From NCBI GenBank assembly GCA_016858145.1, contig JAEHOE010000116.1:312501-376500 (forward strand): 64,000 bases of DNA, in the 5' to 3' direction. Position 1 is the first letter of the stretch. The number at the start of each line of letters is the position of its first letter. Below the pieces are notes generated by a model, which did no database searches, was not told the origin of the DNA, and saw only the letters and a program-made list of their open reading frames with translations. The translations under genes and the position numbers were made by a program. Source of the stretch: Edaphochlamys debaryana. Its lineage: Eukaryota; Chlorophyta; Chlorophyceae; Chlamydomonadales. Positions 11,152-22,045 of the stretch are shown here, one piece after another.

Positions 11152-13160
11152 TTATGCGCAGCAGCTGTAAGCGAGGCTCCGCACGCGGTCTCTGCACCCT
11201 TCAAAGTCTCCACTTGCTGCCACAAAAGCCACAGCCGCCCACGCCTTCCACTTCGCCTTCAACGCCGCCCGCTCCTCCGCCTCCTGCCTTCTGAGAAGCG
11301 CCCCTCGCACCTGCTCCGCCAGCTCCTTCAGCGGCCCCCTCTCCACCCACCCCTTGGCTGCCCTGAACGGCTCTGCTTCTTGCGATGCACCACACCCTCC
11401 CAAACCCTGCTATGAGAGCAGCAGGTGTCACAGCAGACAACGCTGTGGCACAGCCCCCTACGTACCCCAACGGCACACAGGGCTGGAGCCTCAAAGCACG
11501 GACTGGCTGTCCAACTCTCCAACATAGGAAGATGAGCTTCATGTGTTGTTCGAGTGAGCTTCGAGTGAGCTTCGAGTGAGCTTCGAGTGAGCTTCATGTG
11601 TAGTTCGAGTGTGAGGGCTATGAGCAGATTCGGCATGAGTCTGGTTTGGGCTTCCATGGAGGTGATGTGGGTTCCTTTTGGCAGCAATGCCCACGTGCTC
11701 TTGGGAGCTTCTTCCATCGGGTCTTACAGCGGAGAGCTAGTCGTATCTGAGTTCTTGGTGTGGCCCGACTCTGGCCCTAACGGTGCGTGCGGGTTGGGTT
11801 AACACATGTAACATCTGTCTGTCTATAGGCATCGCCGCTGCCGTGACCAGATCCGCGCGGGCTGACGGTGTCTGCTGAGCTGCAGGTTTGTTCACCGCCT
11901 GGGGTTCTCCGCCCACAACCCAGCCATCAGCAGGGCGACCACCGGGGCGTGGCTCTTGAGCCGCGCCCAGTCCAGAGCGGTCTTGTCCTCCTGGTTGAGC
12001 GGAAAGGGATCGGGCCACGCGTGGAATCAGGTCGCGGCCCATGGCCGAACGCATGTCACCTTCCAGTTCCCGTCCACCTCCCCGCACAGGTCCCCGGTCT
12101 TCCGCACCCTATCTTTCAGGTGAATCTTGGCGCTGCCCGAGACGAACAGCTCTCGAGAGGTCCCCAGATGGCCTTGCCGGGCAGCCAGGATCAGCGGCGT
12201 TTCCCCCTCCTGCACAGGGGTTGAGGATGTACGTGTTTAAGGCACCCTCCACTGCAAGTCTGGTGCCGTGGGATAAGCAACCACAACCAAGACAAGGCCA
12301 AACTCCTACCTCTGTGAGCGCTCCCAGGCTTGCCCCTGCGTCGATGAGCGCCTGCAGCGCCTCCGTCTCTCCGTCGAAGGCCGCGACGTGCGCCGGGGTC
12401 CAGCCACCCTGTGTGCTCAGCCGGGGGATAGAGCATACGATGACGCGTGAACGCTTGACCAATTTTCCCATGCTTCCTGCAGTCCTTGATGGCTCCCAAC
12501 TGGAGCAGCAGGCGGACCACGCTTGACCAATTTTCCTATGGTTCCTGCAGTCCTTGATGGCTCCCAACTGGAGCAGCAGGTGGACCGCAGCCGTGCAGCC
12601 TCTCCCAGCAGCGAGGTGGGGGGCTGTCTTGCCGTCCTGAAGATGGGTGGAGGGCACCGGCTAAGTCCGGCGCTCCAGGCATGCGGCGGGCGCCTCCAGG
12701 GAGCCCGCTTATCTTGGTGAGCGCCTCCTTGTCTGCGCCGCAGTCCACGAGGGCCTTCAGCGCCGCCGTCTGTCCACTGCTGGAGGCAAGGTGTATCGGA
12801 GTCCAGCCGACCTACATCCAAAAGGCAACCAAGTTGGGGGCTTGATGCAGAGCCTGTCAGAGCTTGGCAGCATAACGGCAGGCGGCCCTCCACAGTCCAC
12901 ACCAGGGCACCCCTCCAAGAACAGCGGCTGCGCGCACGTACCGGGTCCTTGCTCTCCGTGCGCGCCCCAGCGTCCAGCAGCAGCCCCACCATGTCCGTTT
13001 GGCCCTTGGCCAGAGCGAAGTGGTGAGCCAGGCCGCTAGCCTACGGATCGGCGCGGGAGGACGGAGGAGGGCACAGGCCTGCCGCCGTCGGCCCCATGGC
13101 GCCTCCGCTTCGACCAGCACTGTAGAACCTGCTCGAGTTGCGGCAGCCTTCAAAGCCCGA
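11152..13160 (-). CDS. Ankyrin-repeat protein (multi-exon, ends approximate)
   Basis: On the minus strand, successive exons carry ankyrin repeats. In protein order these are: near 13030-12940 (ALAKGQTDMVGLLLDAGA), 12860-12740 (a repeat ending ALKALVDCGADKEALTK), 12650-12540 (DGKTAPHLAAGRG, then VHLLLQLGA), 12420-12310 (GWTPAHVAAFDGETEALQAL), 12215-12120 (EGETPLILAARQGHLG) and 11990-11890 (DKTALDWARLKSHAPVVALL). An Ala/Glu/Arg-rich, probably coiled-coil end follows at 11380-11230, with a stop at 11152-11154. Ankyrin arrays mediate protein binding; no catalytic domain was seen, so no function is assigned. The start is not settled; it lies upstream of 13040 and head-to-head with CCDC103. One exon contains a 68-bp tandem duplication. 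It could be a decaying gene. Confidence 0.7.
11534..11612. repeat. Short tandem repeat, 11-bp unit GAGCTTCGAGT
   Basis: About four consecutive GAGCTTCGAGT units are flanked on both sides by the variant GAGCTTCATGTG. It lies between the last two putative ankyrin-gene exons. Confidence 0.85.
12451..12586. repeat. 68-bp tandem duplication inside an ankyrin exon
   Basis: Units 12451-12518 and 12519-12586 differ at only a few positions. Each contains the second half of one ankyrin repeat (LLLQLGAIKDC on the minus strand) and adjoining sequence. Confidence 0.9.
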
Positions 13161-13413
13161 GAAGGTCGTGGGGAGTAGCGTGGGGAGGTGGTCGGGGTGA
13201 GAGCGGACTAGGGCGGGGAGCGGGGAGGAGCCCAGGAGCGTGCCGGTCTGATGAGCGCGCCAAAACACGCGCTGCGACGGCGAAACACCGATACTCAGGC
13301 GACAACCTCACGCAAGCCAGTCGCCCTGCTGCGCTTAACGACTCACGCGCCTAGCAAGCGTTGACCCGCATTTGCATTGACTTGCACTTACTGAGCAGTG
13401 TCAGCTACGCCAA

Positions 13414-14641
13414 ATGGAGGCAGACCTTCGGCCTGCGAAGGTGTCAAAGGAGCTATCGGGAGCGGCTTACGAGGACTTCAAGCGCAAAGTAAGATCCGAT
13501 CGCGGCCTGAGCGCACGGGGAGAGACAGCGTTTCTCAATCTCTCCAACCACGTAGGCGATTGACGAGGCAAAGAAGCGTGCAGTCGCACAGCGTGTCGAC
13601 TATGACACGTTCAAGAACATGGTGCTGACCGCACATTTGAAGCCTACAAACGCCCCAAGCCAGCCTAGCAGCGGTGAGATGATGAGCAACGATGGGGGAG
13701 TGGGCTGGCCGCGTCCGGCGCCTGGCCGGGGGGAAGAAAGTACGAGGTTTGGCCAGCACCAAAGGAGTGAACCTGCCGTTGGGGAAGGCTGCAGGGCTGG
13801 ATGTGGGTTTCACCCCCACGCACCATGCGCGCAGACAAGCCAATGCCGTGCTGGCGCTTTGGCGTGGATGGCAAGCTGCTGAAGGAGCAGGTCACAGCCG
13901 CGCACCTGCACGCCTGCACGCCCACGGAAGCGCCCTCCACAAGCGACGCTTTCCAGAAGTGCGTGCGGGGCGCGTGGCAGGCCTTGGCAGTTGAGCTTGG
14001 AATTATGCACTGGGCGTTGACCACCCAGAGTTACGGTCCGCCCCACCTCCACCCTGCCCCAGGGACTGGCGGCGAAACTGCCCCGCGCATGACGACAAGT
14101 ACCGCTACCTGAAGCTGTGCGGGCCCGAGGCGCTGCGGTCCATCTTCCGGGTGGAGGTCAGCGCCGAGACCCTGCGCGAGCTGCTCGTGGTGCTGGACGC
14201 CTGCTGGCTGGGGCACGCGGGCGCCGCAGAGGAGGCGGACGCAGGGGCGGGGGCAGCGCTGCGGGAGGCGGCCTTCGTTGCGGAGCTCCTCGCTGCGCTC
14301 TCAGGTGGGCTTGGGCGGGCCCACATGACTTTCGTTGTGCTGACGGGGCTTCTTGCCAGTTGGTACAGACAGCTTCATCGCTCACGTTCTGACCTTGAAG
14401 GCCGCTGTGTCCCCCGCTCGGTCTGCCCGCTGTGCCCACAGAAGCCGGGCGGTTCTCCCTGACGGCGCGGCTGCTCGGGAGCAGCTCCAAGCCCGTGTTG
14501 GAGCGCCTGTTCGCGGGGCTGGAGGCGGCCGCCTCGGCGCTCGAGGGGCAGGCGGAGGGCGAGGCGGCGGAGGAGCGGAGATTGGCGCCGGGCGCACTGG
14601 AGCAGCTGGCGGCCCTCCGGAAAGCGTACGGGCTCGCGTAG
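13414..14641 (+). CDS. CCDC103: CCDC103/DNAAF19-like dynein arm attachment factor
   Basis: CCDC103 proteins are small coiled-coil factors needed to assemble or anchor outer dynein arms on ciliary doublets. Five exons join in frame: 13414-13488, 13556-about 13673, 13835-13958, 14063-14304 and 14442-14641. The N-terminal helix (AYEDFKRK, then AIDEAKKRAVAQRVDYDTFKNMV) ends at TAHLKP, matching the conserved ASHLKP region. The C-terminal domain begins DWRRNCPAHDDKYRYL, equivalent to the DWRRHLP region of animal CCDC103, and continues through LRELLVVLDACW and GRFSLTARLL to a stop after KAYGLA. The order and spacing match the family. It stands about 10 kb from the dynein-2 heavy-chain gene and is divergent from the ankyrin gene. 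Assignment is by recognisable motifs, without a search. Confidence 0.9.
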
Positions 14642-15194
14642 TGGTAGCCGCACCTTCTCCAAACCACATAACGCTTGACCTGTGTGCGGCGCTGCAAGAT
14701 GCGCCGCATCGCACTGCAACATCTGTGCAGACACTTACACAGCATGCAGTTTGTGTGTCAGCCAGACAGACAGGCAGGTGACACCGGCTTGTGATTGTTG
14801 AGGGGTAGAAATCGTAGTTCCCAGCGAAGCCGGGAACGGAGTGTCTTGTGAGGGGAGAACCGTGGAGCGTGGAAGCGGCCGTGCAGGTGCCGGCCGCGGG
14901 TGCGTAGCATTGTCAGCAGATTCCGAAGAGCAGCGCTCGAGCGCCGGTCAACAAGGGAAGGCAGTGGTGCAGATGGGGAAGGCTCGACAACGGCCTGGCT
15001 TTCTTCGTCGTGGTGGGCCAGATCCCGCCGGATGACGCAAACGCCCGCGCCCGCAGGGGAGGGGTCGCGTCAGGCAAGGGGACGCCCTTCTTCACAGTTC
15101 ACTATATATAGCGTTCGGTCTGAGCCCCAATGCAAACCTTCGCTTCTCACTCGGCAGGTCGCTGCCTCGAGGCTTGGCTCGGGCGCGGGCCACA
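14642..15194. other. Intergenic, promoter of the repeat protein
   Basis: No gene recognised. A TATA-like run lies near the right end (separate entry). Confidence 0.6.
15103..15110 (+). promoter_or_regulatory. TATA-box-like element
   Basis: TATATATA sits 84 bases before the ATG at 15195 in an otherwise GC-rich region. The spacing fits a core promoter of the following gene. Confidence 0.5.
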
Positions 15195-17857
15195 ATGCCA
15201 CGAGCCATTAGCGAGTACGGTGCGCTAGCCGCTAGCGTTGGTGCGCCTGCGCGCGGCGTGCCTGCGGCTTACATCCATGGCCCCGCCCCTCGGACACGAC
15301 TCCTTGGCCAAACCTCGCGACCGTGTCCACCCCCAGCCCCGGCACCCAGCACACGATGCCGTAACATGCTTCCAGGTGCCTCGGCAGGGGATTCGGCCCC
15401 GGGTAACGAGGGCGTCGAGTTCGGCATCCTCACGCTCGCCGAGCAGCCGGTGTTCTTGGGCTCGGCGGCTCTCGAGGCGGCTGTCCCCAGGGTCTACCAG
15501 ATAGTGCTGAGGGACACCGGACCCGGCCTGACCCAGGTCTGGGTGGGCCACCGCCCGGACGACCTCCGCCTCTTCAGACTGCGGCTCCTCAAGGTAGGAG
15601 GGCTGGCCCCGGGCTGATTCACGTCCGGGTGCGTGGCGCAGGCTTCGAGGGGCCATCAGGGGGGGGGCAGGAAGTGTAAAAAAATACACCACGCTTTAAC
15701 TTTGGAGAGCTCGACAAGAGGAGCCCAAATCCGCTTCCAGAATGAAAATCGAGGTTCTAGGGAAAAAGTTATGAGCCCTCAAAGTTGGGGGGGGGGAGGG
15801 GGGGCGGAGCGGGGTCCCGAACTTTTGTACAGCTCCCGTCCGAACATTTGTCACAGCGGTCTGACGCAGCCCAAGGGCCCTTTCCTTGCGTCAACGCGTG
15901 GTATCAAGGAGAGGCTGAACCGTGGGTGTGCCTGAGCACCACAGACCATAGGGATGGTGGCCGGAGGGTGGCTGCGGGTGCCACATGTCGGCATGTCCGC
16001 GCGTGGGACACGTCACGACCGGCACTGCTACCGCTGCTAGGCGTCCGGGTGTACTAGTATGACCGTACCTCGTCATATAGGAGGCCTAGGGCATGAATAG
16101 CGCGGATGCAAGGTACCGGAGAGTGGTCCATGGACGCGGGGATGGTCAATGGACAGGACCCAAGCCTCATCGACGCTGCCGGTTCACGTGCAAGGCAGTA
16201 GCGCACATGAAGCGCAGCCGATTGGCACAAAAGTCGAGGGAAATGGGTTACATTATGACCATGTACGGCAGTGTGTGCAGTGTACGGCAAGGGGGGGGGG
16301 TGGGGGGGTCGGGGGGGTCCGAACTTTTGTGGGGTGGTGTATGGAACTAATGTTTCTACCCCCCCCCTGGGGCCATAGCGGATTAGACCGCCGGGAGAAG
16401 TGGAATGAAGTGGTCACCCCCCTATGTCACCCCTCCGCCCAGGTCGGGGACGAGGTGGGCCTGGAGGCTCCCCCGCTCTTTGTCCGCGCCCTCGGCGGCC
16501 TGGAGCCCGGAGACCAGCCCACGCTGCGGCGGGCGCCCTCGGGCCGCTTGGAGGCGCACGTGGTGGGGGCCCCGCCCTCGAGGCAGCGTCGCCCAGCCCA
16601 GACGAGCGTGCAGCAGCCCACGCCCGCGCCTGCGGCGCGAGCCGCCAGGCGCCCGTCCGCGCAAGCTCGGCCCACCGCAGCCCGCGCTGCCCCCGGCAGC
16701 CCCCCCTTCCCCTTCCCAGACGCGACCCTGGTGGGCAACATCAGCGTCTACAACTACGGGGGCAACACCTACCTGACCGGCGTGGGGGCCATCCGCGCCG
16801 CCTATGACGTGGCTCCCGCCCCCAGGGGCCAGAGCCAGGCGATGGACGCAGACCTGTGGGCGCCGGGCACGGGGGGCGGGCAGCAGCTGTCCCTCTTCCG
16901 CGTGACCGTGTACAGCGGCAAGGCCACGCGCATCACGGCCGTGGGGCGCCTCATGCAGAGCCTGGGCCTGCAGCACGGCGACCAGGCCGACCTCTGGCGC
17001 CTGACGGACGGCCGCGTGGTGCTGTGGCCGCAGCCGCGGCCGGACGCTGACGGTGGCGACCCGGGCAGCCCTGTGGCGGCGGCGCGGCAGCTCTGGGGCC
17101 AGGGCCGGACCTCCAGGCCGCCCCCGCTGCCGCCGCCGCCCGCGCAGCTCGCTGCCGGCAGCACCGATTTCGTCGGCTACGTGCGGGTCTACAGCAACGG
17201 CACCAAGTACGAGCTCAACGGCCCCGAGGCGAGAGAGGCTCATACGGGGTGCCGAGTGGGAACGTTGAGGCCCTGGGGTTATGGACCCAGTATGGGCGGG
17301 GGAATGTCCGGCTGAATGTAGCAGACACGCTCCCCGCCTCAAGGATACGAGCCGATGACGCACGAGAGTGGGGTTCCTGTCAAGTCTAGACCTGCCTTTT
17401 AGGACGCATCTACTACACTGAAGCTCGGCTTTAACCGACGCCTGACTGATTCCGTTCTACCGCGTTCCGTGTAGGCCCTCCGCGCCGCCTTCCTGGGCTC
17501 ACCCGGGGGCGCACCGCACCTCGCCGGCAGCAGCCACAGGCAGGCAGACGGATGCAGACGTTTGCTGGGCAGGGCCTTCATCCTAGCAACCCGTGCGCCC
17601 CATGAAACCCTAGGCAGGTGCTGCCCGGCAGCCCCGACGCGGACCCCGCCGGGGACCGCACCTGCCTGGCCACGCTCTTCTTCCCCCGCAATGGCGGCAC
17701 CCGGCTGACGGGCGCAGCGACGCTGGTGGGGGAACTGGGCACGCTGGAGCGGGGCGACGTGGTGGCGCTGTGGAGGCTGGGCGGCGAGGGACAGGTCACC
17801 GTTCTGGCCACGGCCCCGCCCACGCCCCCGCTGCCGCCGCCGCGGGAGCAGCCATGA
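15195..17857 (+). CDS. Unrecognised protein with internal repeats (possibly B3-like pseudobarrel)
   Basis: Exons seen: 15195-15219, 15376-15594, 16443 to about 17232, probably a short one from about 17476, and one from about 17614 to the stop at 17855-17857. The most similar segments are LFRVTVYSGKATRITAVGRL...GLQHGDQADLWRL and CLATLFFPRNGGTRLTGAATL...TLERGDVVALWRL; a weaker one near the N-terminus reads FVRALGGLEPGDQPTLRR. A second repeated half reads VGNISVYNYGGNTYLTG and VGYVRVYSNGTKYELNG. Pro/Ala-rich linkers separate the units. The strand-rich pattern with a GD..DLWRL end resembles the end of plant B3 domains (GD..VFEL), but this is only a resemblance. No catalytic motif or signal peptide is visible. 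The boundary near 17232 is uncertain; joining NGPE to ALRAAF fits the repeat but would need a GC donor. Intron 2 contains a transposon. Confidence 0.7.
15657..16369 (+). mobile_element. Non-autonomous DNA transposon, copy 1 (713 bp)
   Basis: The element runs from CAGGGGGGGGG to a C run ending CCCCTG, so its ends are short inverted repeats. It is flanked by GGGCCAT at 15650-15656 and 16370-16376, a 7-bp target duplication; 8 bp (GGGGCCAT) is equally possible because the last G is shared. It encodes no transposase. The internal sequence recurs at 22046-22967 and 61198-61898. It lies wholly inside intron 2 of the repeat-protein gene; without it and one target copy that intron would be about 128 bp, a normal size here. 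The superfamily cannot be decided from such short ends; an 8-bp duplication would fit hAT-like elements. Confidence 0.9.
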
Positions 17858-20538
17858 GCTGGCAGAGGAGCAGCACGGGTGTGGTGCAGAGCAGGTTGCG
17901 AAGCGGCGTGGGGCGTGAGCGCGGTGGGGGAGCGCTGAGAGCGTGGGGCAGGGTCGGCAGAGGGGTGCTGGAGGGGGCTGGGGATCGGCTGGGAAATGGG
18001 GCATTGACAACAGGGACAGGGAGCCTAGGAGCGGTGCGGAGGGCATGACGCTTGCCGGCACCCGAGGTAAGGGACGTACAAGGTGGGAGGCTTGCGAAGG
18101 CTGCTGATGAAGCACGCGTGGTGGGGCTGCAATCATCCCACTCTGGTGCTCGGAGATCACCACGCATCGTTGCGGTGCTGCAGTCATGTACTCATCGTAC
18201 ACTGATTGTACATAGATAGCCTTCGTTGCATTGCTCGAGTCTTTCGCCCCATACCTAAGGACGCTGTGAAAAAATGGGGCCTCTCGCGCCCTGCCGATGC
18301 GTGCGTGCGGTAGCTGAATATGCCCGCTATAGCTGATCTCATTTTCTCGTGCAGGCTCGTGTCCTGGAGGAAGCGCGCCTTGGTGCCCTCGCGACCTGGG
18401 GGGCGTGCTCCGCCGCGCGGGCCTCTCGCAGCCTGCCACCAGCTTCAGTAATTACATGGATGGCTGGACTACACCATGCAGCGACTGCGAGGTCGCGAGG
18501 GCAGCGCAAGAGCAAGAGCGACTGATGTTCGGCCTCGGTTTGGGAGCACCGTTTCTCACGACTAGTGTCTTCATCGCGCTACGCTGTTCAAGAATGTGCT
18601 GTGCGGTTACGCGAGCGGCCTAGCTCTGAAAAGTGTGTGTTACATGGTGGAAATCTTCGCGCCCCAGCGCTTCCGGGCTGCGCCTGTGGTCGCTTCAATA
18701 ACAATGAGCATCAGAACTGCGATCGCGACAGGTCGCAGTGGATCGGCAGAAGCGTGTCGGCCCCGCAGAGCACTTTACGACAGCAACCCCCGCAGTGCCC
18801 CCCCCCCTGCCCCCCCCCTGTTTGTGGGGTGGGGGGTGCCATAACAGCTGTGCTGTCCGCAGATAGGGAGCGCAGGGGCTGAGTTGCCAGGTCTGTCTTC
18901 CTGTGAAAGTCAGGGCGAAGGTGGTGGAGCGGTGCCATAAGACCGGGCAGCGAAAGTCTGTGCCGAGGGGTGCGAGGCCCCCGACAAACTGCTTTCAGCG
19001 CGTTAAAGCTAGGTTGGAGTATAGTGCGCCCACGGTTACCGAGGGGAATGGGTCCCGCTTGTCCAGATCTGAATGGCAGGGCCGTTCAGTTGTTGCCGCC
19101 GATCACGGGTTGTACGTATGCAGTTGACTACATATCATGGTCTGCAGCTCAGCCCAAGGGCGTAGCAGGAGGGGACCACTACTTCTTATTGTACGGCTTC
19201 CTGAAATCCCTCCCCCCGGCCCCAGCGACTTGACCTGTGTCTTGGCTTGCACCGCGCAGGGGGCCTGCACATGCAGCATGATGGTGTGGCACCCTTCGTC
19301 CGTACTGCACCAGCGGCAGCCCGGGGAGTCACCGTGCAGGCAAGTGGGCGAACCCGCAGGGGCAGCAGTCCTCTATCCCTAAAATCACAACTCTAAGCAG
19401 TGCACCAGCTCCAAACGGTGCACCAGCTCCACACGGGCCAAACCACCATCAGCGGCATCCTAAGCCACTCCACCGCACACCGCTGCCATCGGCGGGTACA
19501 AGATTTCCTGCTGAGCCCCCGCTGCCCCCGCTACCCAGCCATGATACAAGCTTCACTTTGCTGGACACGGCCCCAGACAATACATGTGCGGGGGGCTGAA
19601 CTCGCTGAAGTCGGCCCATGGGGAAGGCCTGGCAGGGTGTTGATCAGCTCAGCCCGAGGCGGCTAGACGCCTGACGAACGCATCACCTCGTGTAGTGCGG
19701 GGTTCAAACGGATTCATGGCCGGGTGCGAGCCCGCGTCGCCGCTTGCCGTGGTGCGGGCTGGTGGTGGAGAGGGTTGAGGGCTGCACGGAGCCACACTCG
19801 AACATTGGGCCCCCTGGGGGAGACCACGGGGCTCAGCCCTTTTCCTGCCTTCGGGCAGCCACCCTTGTCCGGGGTAGACTTGTCAGTTGAGGGCGTTATG
19901 AGGCGTCATGTGCAGTTGAGGGCGTTAAGGCTGGCGTCCAGGGCGTCACGGTCCTTGGCGCTGAAGGGGGCAAACTAAGGGGGCGTTTCGGCGCTGTGGG
20001 GCTCAGTGCTTGAGCGCGAGGCCCCAGTGCTGCCCGCGGGGTTTGGGGCTCAGCCCTTTTCCCAGTCCTGAGGAGGACAGACACCCTTGTTATGCTCGGA
20101 GACTGGTTTTCAATCAGGGCCGTCGCACGCTTCTGCCCATGTTTGAGGAGGACAGACACCCGAAAGGCGTGTCGACCCCCAGGTTATTATAGACAACGGG
20201 CCCCCCCAGGTACTGGGCCCTTCAGCTTGGCGGTTGTCATTGCAAGAGGTCGCGAGGAAGGGGTGTATGCTTGTCGATGCCCTTCCCCCCTATGCCCTGA
20301 GCTCTTAGTTCGTGGTGATGCAGCACATGTCATCAGTGAGGAGTGGTGCCTCGGAAGGGGGAAGGGAGAAGGGGTCGGGGGAGGCCGGGGGGTCGGGGGC
20401 TGCGCGTGCGGGTTTGGGCCCGAGCGTGGCGCCGATGGCGGCATCGCCGACCGCTCGGACTCGTGCCCGTGCCTCGCGTTCGCCGCTTAGGTAGCGCTGT
20501 AGTACAGAGACACACTACGTCCCTGCCCAGCACTCACA
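17858..20538. other. Gene-poor stretch
   Basis: No coding exon could be supported on either strand. Seen: long C and G runs at about 18798-18836; a repeated GGGGCTCAGCCCTTTTCC near 19829 and 20046; GAGGAGGACAGACACCC near 20070 and 20145; and a small insertion at 20176-20211 (separate entry). Confidence 0.6.
20176..20211 (-). mobile_element. Micro-insertion (18 bp) with 9-bp direct repeats
   Basis: CCCCCAGGT at 20176-20184 and 20203-20211 brackets TATTATAGACAACGGGCC. The inner TATTATAGACAACGGG recurs at 56497 and, inverted, near 53029. Read as a reverse-strand retroinsertion, the constant end would be its 3' end. See the finding on micro-insertions. Confidence 0.6.
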
Positions 20539-21337
20539 ATGTCCGGGTGAGGACACGTCGCTGCGATGCTGTAGCCGTTTGGCCGCCAAACTGAAGCGCT
20601 CAAGCATACTGGGTGATCGCAGGTCAAAGGTGACGTTCAAGGTCACCCTTACATCGGACCCAAAGCTTCCCTTCCGAGTGTGAGTCTGCCAAGAATGCGG
20701 CACGCGATGAAGCGCGCAGGCGTTCTAACAGCCTCATTGCGTCGGATGAGCAGGTTTAGCGTGCCAGAGGAGGCCCCTTTCACCGCGGTGTTGAAGTTTG
20801 CTGCGGAGGAGGTGAGCAGACATCCCGGGGCGGGGATGTTGGCCCGCGGGGGGCCGGGCCGCTTCCCGCTGGCAGGGCTGGGCTGCACGGAGGTTCACGG
20901 CCAGCCCACGCCCACTCCCCTGTACCACTTTCACGCTTCACGTGCAGTTCAAAGTCCCGGCGCAGACCAGTGCCATCATCACCAACGGTATGTCTGTGTG
21001 CTTGTGAAAGGGGGGCATGGCGGAAGCAGTGCGCTTTGGGAGGCACGCACGGACGGCTACGCAGAGCAACGGTCCCTCATGGTTGGGGGTAGCCATGAGA
21101 TCAGTGCCTTCCTGTTGCTTCAGGGTTCCGTTTAGGCTGGCGTAGGGACCTGCTGTGCTGGTGTTCCTCCAAACGCACGCCCCCCCAACCACCCCCCGCC
21201 CTTCGTCCCTCGCTCCCCTCCGCTCAGATGGCGTTGGCATCAACCCGCAGCAGACTGCTGGCAATGTGTTCCTGAAGCACGGGTCAGAGCTTCGGCTCAT
21301 CCCCCGGGACCGTGTCGGATGCGGGGCATCCCGGTAG
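20539..21337 (+). CDS. UFM1: Ubiquitin-fold modifier 1 precursor
   Basis: UFM1 is a ubiquitin-like protein that is C-terminally processed, activated by UBA5, transferred by UFC1 and UFL1, and attached to ribosomal and ER proteins. Five small exons join in frame to 90 residues: 20539-20546, 20623-20679, 20754-20811, 20948-20987 and 21228-21337. The protein reads [70 protein letters not shown] and LIPRDRVG, nearly the animal sequence throughout. The conjugating glycine of the VG end is followed by CGASR, a five-residue tail that a UFSP protease must remove. The first exon has only eight coding bases and was chosen because it alone gives an ATG in phase before KVTF. Confidence 0.97.
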
Positions 21338-22045
21338 CAGACTCCCGGGCCGGCTTGTGGAGCTCTACGCGGCATGGACCTGACTCTGAGACTAAAGGAC
21401 GACAGAGACTGGATGACAGCACAGCGCTCCGTAGGTAGCGTGAGCTTGGCTGCGGGCGACGGCCAAGGCTGTCAGCCACGCCGCCAGACACTTGGGACGG
21501 TCGGGTACCTGAAGGGCTGAGGAAGGTAGCATGCATGTAGGTTGGACTAACCACTTACTGTTAGGCGACACCGGGTTTGGACTCGCAGCAGGCACCTGTG
21601 TGTTGGGCATACCGTCAATGGTGGTTCACGTCGCCAACCCACGCCGCACGGCTTCGGCACCGTGCGTGCACTAGTGGCGCATACACGCGGCCGACTCGTG
21701 TCCATATGAAAGGTTGTTGAGGGAGCGGCATGACGGGCTCCCTCGGGAGCGCTACGTGTTATTGAGGGAGATGGGCATCTACGACCCGGATTTCACCGCA
21801 GACTAGTGGTGATCGTGCCCGTCGCAGCACGTAACTCGAGAGCACTTCTTCGCTGGCTGCCATTTCGGACCCATGCAAGGTGCAGAACGAGGTCGCGATG
21901 ATGTGGACGAAAGAATGGACTCAGCCGAGCAAGTGACGGCGCAAACAGCGTTGTTTAAGTGCATGCGGTGAAGCAAACATGCAACACGGGTCTGGTCCAG
22001 CCGGCGGCGGAGGGGACGGGGTCTCCGGGGTTCTGTGCTCGCAGG
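21338..22045. other. Intergenic
   Basis: UFM1 3' flank; no further gene or repeat recognised. Confidence 0.6.

Noticed and set aside
16093..16350. 85-residue ORF present in all three transposon copies (also near 22700 and 61623)
   Set aside because: It varies in its end, has no recognisable domain and shows no sign of selection; shared ancestry of the copies explains it.
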